Shown one piece after another: positions 42,601 through 54,600 of a stretch of DNA of 64,000 nucleotides. Position 1 is the stretch's first letter; the number at the start of each line of letters is the position of its first letter. Origin of the DNA: Pyrocephalus nanus (Eukaryota; Chordata; Aves; Passeriformes; Tyrannidae); NCBI GenBank assembly GCA_038380795.1, contig CM076279.1, positions 511,001 to 575,000 on the forward strand, given 5' to 3'. Below the pieces are notes generated by a model. It worked only from the letters and a program-made list of their open reading frames with translations. It was not told the DNA's origin and searched no databases. Made by a program: the position numbers and the translations under genes.

Positions 42601-45600
42601 GGCACCGCTCCTGTGGCACTCCGAGGGGTCACAGCCCCATAGCTGGGCAGGGGTGGCTGCTCTGCACAGAGGAGGATGTTCACACTCAGAGCAGCCAGGC
42701 AATGAGTGTGTCCAGGGGACGCCCCTGCCCACTGCAGTCCCTGCTCTCTGGACACTGGCCCTTACCGTTGGTGTAGGGGTTGGCCACCTTCTTGTTGGTC
42801 ATGACGCGGGCTGTGGCATTGTTCACCTGCAGAGAGAGGGACAGGGGCTCAGTGCCTGCGGCCGTGGCGCTGCCGAGGCCGTGGTCCAGAGGGCCCGCTT
42901 GGCTGTGCTTGGCACATCTCGCTGCTGCTTCGGGTGCCGGAGCAAAGGATGCCGACTGCAGCAGAGCTGTCATGAGGCAAATCTCTGCCTGCAGCCGCCC
43001 CACCATCCGCACACCGGCTCATACCCCAGCCACACCGGGCCTCCTGGCTCCAGCAACAAGCGTGGGCCAGGCTGGTGGCTGGTGCCCCGAGTGCTGCGGT
43101 GCCATGCTCAGGCCTGGCTTTCTTGGACCATGTTTTCCCCATCCATGGGGCGTTGCCGTGCCCTGCCAGGCTCCTTCCCTGCCCTCAGCACTGCTGGGAT
43201 GTTTTGTCCCATTCCCTCTGCCATGTGCCACCCTGCTTCCCACTGCTTGCCGGCCACCGGTGAGGAGCTGCTGACAAACGGGCAGAGCCTGATGCCTGTG
43301 CCAGGCTTGGAGAAATCAAAGCCTCCAGGGACAGGTAGCCTCCAGCACTGTGGGTGCGGAGCCCTGAGTGGATCCTCCCTCCTGGCACAGGTCAGGTGGG
43401 GATGGCACACTGGGCAGAGCCCTAAAGCTCCCTGCAGAGCGCGCAGCAGGCACAGGGCTGTGTGTGGGCATGGGGGGTCTGCCAGACCCATCTGTACCAG
43501 GCAGAACAGCCCCAGCTGAAACCCGGCGCTCCCTGCACACGGGAGGTTCCTTCGGGCCAAGCCATGAACTCCCTGGCAGCCGGCACACATGCTCCTGTGC
43601 CACATTCAGGGACACATGCACACGCCGGGCACAGCTCCCCAGGGGCACCCAGGGCCCAGAGCTGCCCTCAAGCACCCCGCAGCCCGGGCAGGGGACACGC
43701 ACACGCAGGCATGGCACGGCACTAGCACACTTATCTGAGCACCTCAATCTTCCGGCCCTCTACGATGGTGCCATTCAGCTTCTCCCGTGCCCGGTCGGCA
43801 TCTGTGCTAGTTTCAAAAGTTACAAACCCAAAACCCTGTGAGCAGAGGAGAAAAGGAGAAAGAAAGACAGAGAGAGAGACAGAGAGAGGGTGCGGGGACA
43901 GAGAGAGAGAGGGGGTGAATCAGGAGAGCTGGCGCAGAGGTGAGGCTGCCACAGTGCAGAGATGGAGAGCCCGAGCTGGGGTCCTCGCGGGGGCTGGGGG
44001 TCCCGGCTGAGGCCCCAGCATCGCCCACAAGCTGGGAGAAAAGTTTGGGAGAGGGGCACAGAAAATGGGGAAGATACAACAGAGACATCCAGACACAGAG
44101 GGACATGAGCTGCCTGTGGGGGATCAGAGCAAGCCCTTCCTTCCCTCCAGTGCCAGGACCACCCCAGTCAGTGCAGGAGCTGCCTCCAGATGGGCCATCC
44201 CATGCCAAGATCCCACGGGGCAGGAGAGGAGGGGAGAGCAGGTTACAGCACTGCCAGACAATCTGGCTGCGCTGACCCCCTCCCCAGGACTCCCCACACG
44301 GTGCCATGTGTGGGCAGCACTCACCTTGGAGCCCCGCTCATTGAAAATGATCTCCACATCCAGTATCTTCCCGAATTGCTGCAAGTGGAGAGAGCAGAAC
44401 GGTGAGTGCCTGCAAAGCCCCCAGCCCCACACCCGGGGCTGCTGGCATGGGGCTCTGTGCCAGGGATGGGCCAGGGGCTGCCTGGGGGGCCGGGCCCAGG
44501 GACTCTCAGGGCCATGCAGGGAAAAGCCCTCATCCCTCCCGTGGCTCCCAGTCTGCCAGGACTTTGGGAGTGTCACCCAAAATCTCATTAGCCAGCACTG
44601 CCCTTGAGTCCTAATGAGGGCCAGGAAGGGGACGGTGAAGGAAGACAAGGGCTGTGTCACTCCCTGCTCCACACACAGGATGGGCCCTTGGCAGGGGACA
44701 GTGTCAGTGTCCCGATGGTGACACAGAGCAGCACTGAGCAGGGAGCAGGTGACGTGGTGGTTGGATGGGGCTGGACTCACCCCAAACATTTGCCGCAGGT
44801 CGGGGTCCCGGAATCGGAAGGGGATGTTGGAGACGTGTAACCTCTTAGGCTGCTGCTTGTCTGTGTTGTCTGAGGAATGTAGCTGCTGGCTGTCTGTCTG
44901 TGCCGCCTCGTCTGTCTGCTGTGGGAGGCACCACCACCATCAGCCCCTGGCCACGTCAGGCTCATGTCCACAGTGGGGCTCAAGTCTTGGGGAAATGTCC
45001 CCCTGCCCTGCTTGGCCCTGCCTGTCCCCAGGGACACCCCGAACCCTGGAGTCCCCAAGGCTCGGGCAGTACCCCATGGGTATCTTTCCACCCTGGTGAG
45101 CGGGGGAGATGATGGCAGGGCTGTGGGGGTGCCAGTGCTGCCTGGGGGGCCATGTGGAAGCACTGGAAAATGCTGAGCTCAGCGCTTTGCCAGCCCTGTA
45201 ATTGCCATGATGTGGTGGATCGGAGCCAAGCAGGTGGATTACAAGTGATTGGAAATGACAGGGGGGCTGCGAGGGGAGGTGATGGTGGGGGCACCCATCC
45301 CGGTGCCCCGTGGGGCTGCAGCCAGGCAGTACCACTGCCCCAGCACCCTCCCAGATGTTCTGGCAATGCCCTCGGCCCCCCATACCCGCTGCCCTTACCG
45401 GTACTGTCTGTGTCCCTGCTATGGACTGTGTGCTGGCGTCGGTGCCCGGCTGCTCGGCGTGGCTCTGTGCTGGTGTGTAGAGGGTCATGGAGTGCTCCGG
45501 TACTGTGCTCTGCCCCGAGTAGTCCTGCGTGGGGTGGGGGTGCGGTGGTGGTGCGTACTCTGCGGGGATCCCGTTCTGGGGGGGTGGGGGGTACTGGGCC

Positions 45601-48600
45601 GGGGGGTAGGGCTGAGCCATCGCGTCCGGCGGAGCCGTGGCGTCCTGGTTACCCTGCCAAGAGAGTGGCACCGTCCCCCTCAGCCGCTGGTGTACCTGGG
45701 GTGCCCGGGCTGCCACCTGCCCACAGATGGAGTCCTGGTCCCCGCAGCCAGACCCAGGCCCCCCCACCCCACCACTCCGCAGTTCCCCCCCAAACCATGA
45801 CCTGTCTCTGTGCTGCAGTGGCTCTGGGCTCACGTTTCTGGCAGCTGAGCCCCGATCCTCTCCCCCTCTGAGGCCCTGTCTACCTAATGCACTGGGGTTT
45901 AGGTAGGAGGATGGACGCTCCTCTGTGGGGTTTAACTCCTGAAGTTGTCACATCTCTGTCCCTGGGGAGGGAGACCCAGGAAAACCCCATTTTGAAGCCC
46001 ACCATGGGGCAAAGCAGAGCCTGACTGGCAGCATTGCTCTGGGGGGGCTGCACAGCACTGGCACCTGCCAGTGTCCCAGTGCCAGTGATGGTAGTGAACG
46101 GGAGCAGGGCTGGGCAGGCAGGGAGGGGAGGCAGGGAGGAATGCTGATGGTCCCTTGGCAAACACCATACAGGGATCAATTAACTGCTTAATATTTGATT
46201 AGGCCTTTTGCTCTAAGCGGTGGGCCTGGCTGCCCCGGTCAAACCGGGTGAGCTGCACCCATGCCAAGGGCCGAAGACTGCTGGGGGTTTGTGGGGGGCT
46301 GAGGGTGCAGCCCACACATCTGTGTAGCCCCCAGCCTGCACCTCTCCTGCACACCCACCTATTCACCCACTGTCCATCTCCACAGCCCAGTGTGCACCCG
46401 TGGGCTCTCCCCCCTCACACGTGTGTGCCACACTCAGCTGCCCCCACGGCCACAGCCCCCACCAGCAGCCCCGAGGCCACGCACGGCAGTGCCCGCAGCC
46501 CCCCAGATGCTTTACAACGTGGCAGCCTCTCGCCCGTGAAATCCATCTGTGGCTCAGCCCGCGGAGACAAGCTCCTTAATTGTGTGTGTCGCCGATTTAT
46601 GCTGCTGGGGGACGGCAGAGGGTTGCAGGGGACGCGCTGGCAGCCGCCATCCCCAGCCCGCAGGGCCGTCGCGCCTGCGAGGGCGGCAGCGGAGCCGCGC
46701 CGGGGACACACGGAAACCCGGTGGGAATAGCCCCGATAGCTGCAGATCTGCAAGTCATCGGCAGCACCAGCAGCGCCTGCCTGTGCTGACTCAGCTGCTC
46801 GGGGATACGCCAGCCTGATGCACCTGCCAGCGCGGGCCGGGGCTGCTCCGCTGCAGGAGCCAAGCCCATCACCACTGCTGCCCTGAGATGGGCAGCCGGG
46901 AACTGCTTCTGCCCACACCACTCCTGCCCACACCACAGGTGCTAATGCCACCTGGCAGGCTGGAGGGTTCCATCCAAACCTGCTCCAGGGAGCAGGCAGA
47001 CACCGACGGTCACAGCGGTCACACCTCCAGTGTGACCCTCCCTGCTGCATCCCTAATTCCCAGCACCAATCTTTCCCATGCCTGCGTGCACAGAGAAAGG
47101 AGCAGCCCACATTCCTTCTGCCTGCTACCCACTGGACACTCATCCTAGCTGTCACCACAGCCACAATCAGCCACCACCATGTGGGGACGGGGGACAGGGG
47201 GATGCAGATGGGTGCTGGGGCAGGGACTGTCCCGACCTGCCCAGATCTTGGGCCCTGCTGGCCCCTCATCAGCCTGTCCCGACAGCCACGTTCATACCAT
47301 TATTAACTAGGGCTGTCACAGAGCCTGTCAACCTGGGTATTATTTCATTCAGGGACCATTAGGTTCCCCCGGTTGCTGCTCACAGCTCTGGGGCTGTGGG
47401 TGCTGCAGAGACGAAAATCCACGGCTCCCAGCGCCTCTCACCTGCCCCCAGCACCTCTCACCTGCCCCCAGCGCCTCTCACCTGCCCCCAGCGCCTCTCA
47501 CCTGCCCCCAGCACCTCTCACCTGCCCCCAGCGCCTCTCACCTGCCCCCAGCGCCTCTCACCTGCCCCCAGCACCTCTCACCTGCCCCCAGCACCTCTCA
47601 CCTGCCTCCAGCGCCTCTCACCTGCCTCCAGCACCTCTCACCTGCCCCCAGCACCTCTCACCTGCCCCCAGAGCCTCTCACCTGCCCCCAGCACCGGGCC
47701 AGCCCCACCGGGGACAGGGCTGCTCAGTCGGTGGCAGGGGCTGGGGGTTCCATGGGGAGGGGGATGCCGGTGAGTTTGGTTGTGTGATGCTTGCTGATAT
47801 CACAGGGAAAAAGCCGCACCCCACACTGCCCACACTGCTGGAACAGCCTATCCCCGGGCAGGCCCGGGCAGTGAGGGTCCCCCTGCTCCTCCCAGGTGGT
47901 TATTGTGGCCCCTTCCCAGGGTCCTCCCTGTACTGAGCACTCAGGGGTCCTGGGGGACCCAGCTCTGCAGCTCAGAAGAGGCAGCCAAGGTGCTCCCAGC
48001 CTGGTGTGCCTGGCCATGTGGGGAGTCTGTGGCACAGTGCTGGCCCATGGGTGCTGGGCACAGGGGCTCTGACACCTCCCGTGCTCCCACAGTACCTGTT
48101 CCTCCCTGGGGTGTGGGAATGCTCCCACATGGTGCTTTTGGCACTTGCAATAAAAGAAATGCTGATCATTAATGGTCCTTGGCCTCATTTAAAATGAGAC
48201 AGATCAGTGCAGTGTTGGAGCCTGGAGCAAAGCTGGTGGCATTTAACATGGCACAGGAGACACAAGTAGTACCCCACCATCTCTGCTGTCTCCACCTGCA
48301 TGCACAGGCACTGCCAGGACTGTGACACAGCCCTGTGCTGAAACACCACGGCCCCAGGGACAGCAGGGGACAGGCTGGCATGGGGGGCCCAAGTTCCCCT
48401 GTGCAACATCCCCTGTGCAGTGTTCTCTGTATGGTGTCCCCTGCCCAGTGGCTGCTGCCTGGCATCCCCTCCGTGGTGTCCCCTGCCCTGCCCATGGCTC
48501 AGGCTCACACCACCAGCCCTGCGCAGCGGCTGCTGCAGCAGGCAGGGGGTAGATATCATCTTTAGCTGATTAAATGTCCCTCATTAACGAGTTTCTTTAA

Positions 48601-51600
48601 TTAATGAAGTTTTTTTTGTTTGCTCCACTTGCTTTCTCCCCCTGTACTCTGCTTCCTCAGCACAATCCAGGCCATTTCCTTTCAAGTCATTTAGTGTGTG
48701 GGGCCGGTTCCTGCCGACGCCGCACTTTGGTGATTGTGCCTGTCAGCTTGGGGATGACAATGCCGTTTCCCACATTTGCTCCTTTTAAAGAAAATAACGC
48801 ACTGAGAGCCCCCAGACCCAGAGAATGGGTCAGAGCCATCAGTCGAGTGCAGAGCCCTGTGCTAACAATGGGGTACCCACTTACCACGATGGGCCACCAA
48901 ACCTTGCCCACGACAGGCGTCCTGCCAGCACAGAGTGATGGTGCCATGAGTGAGTGCCTGGGGTTATTGGCCGCTCACCAGCACCTGTACCCTGCTGCCA
49001 CCAAGGCCACAGCCACTACAGACCTGCCTAATTTCCTCTAAAGCCTCACAGACACCCTGCTGCTTTGTCCTGGCCCCACTCCCATCTCCAGCCCGTGCAA
49101 CTCCCACCAGCCAGCTCTGCCTGCAGCTGGGATGGTGCAGAGGCAGCACGGCACAGCACTGCCCAGTCACAGCATGACACCACCCAGTTATGGCATGGCA
49201 CTCATTGGCCATGGCACGACACTGCCCGGTCACGGCATGGTACTGCCTGATCATGGCATGGTACTGCCTGATCATGGCTTGGCACTGCCCAGTCACGGTT
49301 GAACCTGCTTGGTCACAGCACCACCTGGTCGTGTGCAGCCAGGCTTGAAGCTGGAATGTGGAGCCAGAGCAGCTGGAGAGGGGACACAGTCCTGTCACCA
49401 CACACCTCCCCACCCTGACGGTGGTCTCCACTTCTGGCAGCTGTCCCACTCCTCCTGCTGGGAACCAGGCACCCATGCAAGGGGGAAATGAGGCCAAGGC
49501 CCTCCCCCCACCACAGCATCTGCAGAGGCCCCCCCCAGGTGTTCCTGCAAGCTGCAGAGCCTCAGTGGGCACATCCCGCAGGCAGGGCAGGCAGGGCAGG
49601 CAGGGCAGGCAGGGCAGGCAGGGCAGAGAGTGCAGGCAGAAAGCACATTGCTGTGACCTGGAGTGGCTTCTGCCCGCTCACTGAGGACTGCCTTGCCACA
49701 TTGCAAGGCAGCCTGAGGTCACTGCTGGGCTCAGGGAAGGGTGTTGAGCAATTCCCGAGGTCTCCTGGGGACCTGTGCCCAGCAGCAGGACACGGAGCAG
49801 GCAGCAGCCAGGGAGGCTGATGGGACCATGTGCCCTTGTGCCCACCACTCCAGAGCAGGGCAATGTAGCACGCTGGGCAGCAGAGATGGGCTCAGTAAAT
49901 GCCCCAATGGAGGCAGGAAGGTCCTGGCATGGCCCCCACATGCCCCCCACGCACCCTATGCCCCTGCAGCCATCACCGTGCCCAGCATGGCTCATCTGCG
50001 TGACAGCCACAACGTCCCCCCTTCGACCCGGCAGCTCGTTCATGCTAATGACTGTCAACATGAAACAGAGGCCGTGAAGGGGAAGAAAATTACTCCCTGA
50101 AAAGGAATTGACTGATCCCCGTCATTTCTCACGGAACCACTGACCTGTGAATATTTCATTACCCCAAATGCTGCACCATCCATACAAAGCAGCACCCGGC
50201 CCTGCACAGGCACCGGCCGTGGAGCTCCCGGCTGCGGCCGAGCGGGGTCGGGGTGCTCACCGTGGGGACAGCCCTGGCCCCAGGAGGGACGAGCCCTGCC
50301 CACTGTGGGGGCAGTGGGAGGTGGTGGCAGGTTGCTTCTCCCCAGAGTGGGGCCAGACCCCGCAGAAAGCTGGGTGGGACCGTGAGGAAGGACCCGTGAG
50401 GAGCTGTGGGGACCACAGGCAGCAGCCGCCACGCTGGACATCTCCGTCACCGAGGCACAGGGAGGGGTGAGAGGCTGGAAATGGCATCTGCCAAGGATGC
50501 TCCGGTGGGAAGGGAGTGCTGCAGAGAGCAGCAGGGCTGGTGGGGCCAGGAGGGACCCGAGGGGCAGCAGTGATGGTGTGAGAGGAGGAGGAGGAGTCGA
50601 GGGGAGCAGGGCAGCCTGCTGGCCTGGGAAACACCATTTCTCTGAGCTGCCACATACTGTCCAAGCACCTTCCATTCCCCCTTCCCTGCTCCTACCCTTG
50701 GCCCCCTGAGCCCTTGCCAGCACAGTCAGGGCTGGACACTGCTGCCCCTCTGTCCACAGGAGCCTGGGGAGGAAGGATGCAGCGGTGGCAGCCGTGTGAC
50801 ATCCAGGAGTGGGGACGAGATGAGATGCTGGCCTGGGCACACACCTCCCCACGTGCCCCCATCACCTCCAGTGCAGGGCAGGGGGACCACAGTCCGGCCC
50901 GAGCTCCTGGCTCTGCCAGCTGGAAACTTCGGAGCTGAGGCTGCATGAAATATTCATGAAGTAAATGGTGCAATTTCATCTGCATTCAGCCAACTTCATG
51001 TATATTTCAGAGTATTATGAAATGATAATGTTGTGTAACCGAGGCGAGACGGGGGTGCTTGGGGGAGCTCCTGACCACCCCCTGCCTGCCTGGCCGACAG
51101 CTCCCAGCTCGCTCGCTCGTGCCGCTGCACCAGGAGGGACCGATGGCTGCGTTACCGCCGGAGATGTGGCAGGATCAGGCGCAGCAGTGGGAGGAACAGA
51201 GCTCTGGGACACGTGGCACTCTGCTCCCTCCTGAGCAGGGCCTGGAATCTCTGGCGGGGTCAGGGCTCACCCGTGGCAGCTTGTGGCATTGCCAGCGATG
51301 CCAGGGCTCACCTGCAGCAGCCCCCGGCATCATCGGCGGTGCAGGTGACATTCCCGGCACAACCCTTCCTTCAGGCACACTGGAGCAAGTCACACCTGGT
51401 CTACTCAGTGTTGGCCGGGATTCCCAGCAGCATTTGGTCCCCAGTGGCCACCAAAACGTTGGGACAGGTGGCACATAAGGTACAAGCTTGGCTGCAGAGT
51501 GCAGGAAGGGGCTGGAGGGGAGTTCACCGGAGCTACCTGCTCCTCCTGAGCCCTGCAGGCACCAGAGTGTTGGATTTGCTGCCCAGGCACTGCACAGCTC

Positions 51601-54600
51601 AGCACACCAGGGTGACCTGTCTGCTGCTCCAGCAGTCCTGGGAGCGGCTGCTGTGTCCCCCTGCTGGCAAGGGCTGGGGGCTCTAAAACCCTTGTGTGGA
51701 GCTGCCAGAACCCAGCTGGATCCAGGCAGCTCCACACAACACAAGCAGTGGGGTGAATGGCCATGTCCACCGGCCTCGTGCCTTCTTGCGAGTTCTGTGC
51801 CAGCTCCGCTGCCATTCCACATCTGGCCCCAAAACACACAGGGCTCAAGGAGCCCAGCTGGACTCTGGGTCTGATCCTGTAGAGTCCCTCACACCACAGA
51901 GCCCTCTCGTGGCCCCTGTCCCAGCCACACCTTTGCTGCTGCGCTGGGGCTCTGGCACAGCCGCTTGCACGGCCAGTGTGGGCACCTGGGGCACCACGGA
52001 CCCATGTGTTTGCCCGGACAGCGCTCCCACACAGCCCTCTCTAATAGGCAGCCAGGAGCATAATTTTTCCTCTAATTACATATTCAGCACTTCTGAGAAA
52101 ATGAGATTTTGGTAATTCAATTGGACTGAGAAGCAGCGCTATAATAAAATGAAATTTGTAACAATCGCGCAGTTAAATTAGTTAAATGGAGAGGAAGGAG
52201 CTGTGGAAAATTGACCCCTCGATCTCCTAAAGACTAATCAGACATTTGAACCGGGTTGTGCTAACAAAGCCCCCAGGGTGTGTGGCACAGAGAGAGGGGA
52301 AACCAGAGATGCCACGAGGGAAGAGCTGGAGAACAGCCGGGACCTTGCGGTGCCGCAGAGGGGACGCTCCCGCTCCAGTCCTGGGGTGGGCCAGGATGGG
52401 ATTGGTGGGGAGGGTGCCATACTGGTGCCATGGCGCCATACTGGTGCCATGCCCTCTGTGGCACTGGCCATCTCCAGGGCTTGGCCAACTAGGTCCCAGC
52501 AATGGCTGTGCTGTGGAGGCCGCTGTCCCCACGCTGCATCCTTGCTGAGAGCACCGAGGGTGACGGATGGTCCCTCTCTGCCAGCAGGGACATGAGCACC
52601 TGTGCCCTGCAGTGGGACCAGCCCTGAGTGGGAACAGGCACTGCAGGACACCTGGACAGGGACAACACAGCACGCTGGGCGCACGGGGGAGGAGCATCCC
52701 CTCCACAGGCTGGAGGGGCTCTGCGGCAGGTACAACGTAATTAGCCTCAATATTTATCTTGCTGTTCCTCTTTATTTTTTCTTGTGAAAGAAAAGGAGAA
52801 AAAGACGAGTTTCTCATTTGCAAGTTAATTAGTCTAATTACCTCTAATTAAGAGCTCCCCACACAATGCAGATCACAAATAAGCTGCCACTGTCGCCTGC
52901 TCCCACTCTTCTCTCCCCAGTTTTGATTTTTCACAGGAGCTGTTTGAAGGCTGCAGCGGAGCTGTGGTGGAGCGATGCCGAGTGGGTGCAGCAGGGATGG
53001 GGGAGAGATGTGGGATCCCACAGGCTGGGGCTGCTCCCCTCCATGGCTGGTGCCTCCAGGCACACAAAGGGACGGTCCCACCGCTCCTCCCATGGGGGAC
53101 CCCAGCACAGAATCAGGGCTCAGCTCACCCTGGGGAACTCCAGCCTGGAGCCAGGGCTCAGTCTGGCTCTCTGACCCTGCACCAGAGCAGGACCCATGCA
53201 ACCTTCCCCTGATTCCCTCCCTGGGAAGCTCCTGCACACATAAGGGGCTTTGTCCACACATCCCGACTGGTGCTGCTGTTGAGGGACGAGTGGGTACAGC
53301 TGGTACCTGTGTGTCCTGCCAGGCAGCTGGAGTGGGGATGCAGCTGGAGTGGGGATGCAGCCAGCACAGCCCTGGCTCATGGCTCAGACCCGGAGGATTG
53401 AGCTGTTTCCACCAGCACAGTGTGTCCCCAGCCACGACCCAGCCAGCCTGGGTGAAAAGATGGGGACAGGAATATACTGGAAAACACAATCCTCACCAAG
53501 CTCTGCAGGTGCTTACCCTGACAACTCCCCAGAACTGCCTGCTTCCCTGGCAGCACTGGCCTGGATGCTCAGGAAGCTACCAGGGGGGTAAAGTGACAAC
53601 CTGGGCTTGGGACACTAGCTGGGTACAGCAGGGCTTGTATGGGATTTGGGAACTGCACCTGGCACCTGGATGGCAATGCCTGCAGCACCAGGCGATGCCT
53701 GTCCTGTGGCAGCCACCACAAACCCTGTCACCTGCTAGAGCGAGGGGGGACACCTGCTCCCTGCTGGCTGCAGGAACACCGAGGGTCAAAGCCCTGCCAG
53801 GGTTGCCCAGGGGCAGCAGAGGGGTGAACCCTGCAGCAGCCCCCAGCTCCCAGCCCGCAGCTCCCAGACTGCTCAATGGCACTGGTGCATCACCAGGCCA
53901 GTAGCCACGGCAGGGCCAGGGCTGCAGAGCCCCTGGCCACACACTGCCAGGCTCACACTGGGAAGATCCAGTTCCTTCCTTGGACATTTGGTTCCCTTCT
54001 GAGTTCAGGTGCCCTTCCCAGCCTTCCCAACACTGGCACTTCCCCAGGGCTCCCCACACCCTCCCGGTACCCAGCCCCACACCTGCCTGCCGAAACCCGC
54101 TGCACCAAAGGGACTAACAGCCTTCCTGGAGGAGCTGCAGTGCCCCTTGGTGCCCCCAGCTCCTCCACGGAAGCCCAATACTCCACAGACACAGTGTCCC
54201 CATGGGGAGAGCAGCTGGAGAGCCAAGTGACCCTGAATTTCATGGAGGTGCCGGGGGTGCCTGCCTGCAGCACCCACTATCCCACCCAGCCCTGGCTGCA
54301 GGCCCTGGAGCCGTCCTGGCCCGGGGGCAGTGCAAGAAAATCAGGGTTCAAAAGCATTTTCCTATTTGGATGCTGGTCCCTAAGTGGAGGAAGCCGTAGG
54401 GCCAGGGCAGTGGAGCCAGCGGGGGTGGCCTGTGCTCGCTCTCCTAATTAGCCTTTCTTTGTTAACCCCCCCTGACTGCCTGTGATGCTTAAAGAATGAC
54501 AGATACTAAATCTAATTTAATCTACTCATTCACCCATCACTATAGCACTAAAATAGGAATATACCTATAAAAAGAGCACTGCTAGGCAGTGTGGGCCAAA

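Noticed and set aside
47373..47936. Open frame with a repeated peptide (47373-47936)
   Set aside because: Produced by the 20-bp minisatellite; the three frames give the same type of peptide, as expected from a tandem repeat.
49145..49320. 7-residue repeat peptide on the minus strand
   Set aside because: The 21-bp tandem repeat keeps frame automatically; there is no start context or homologue.
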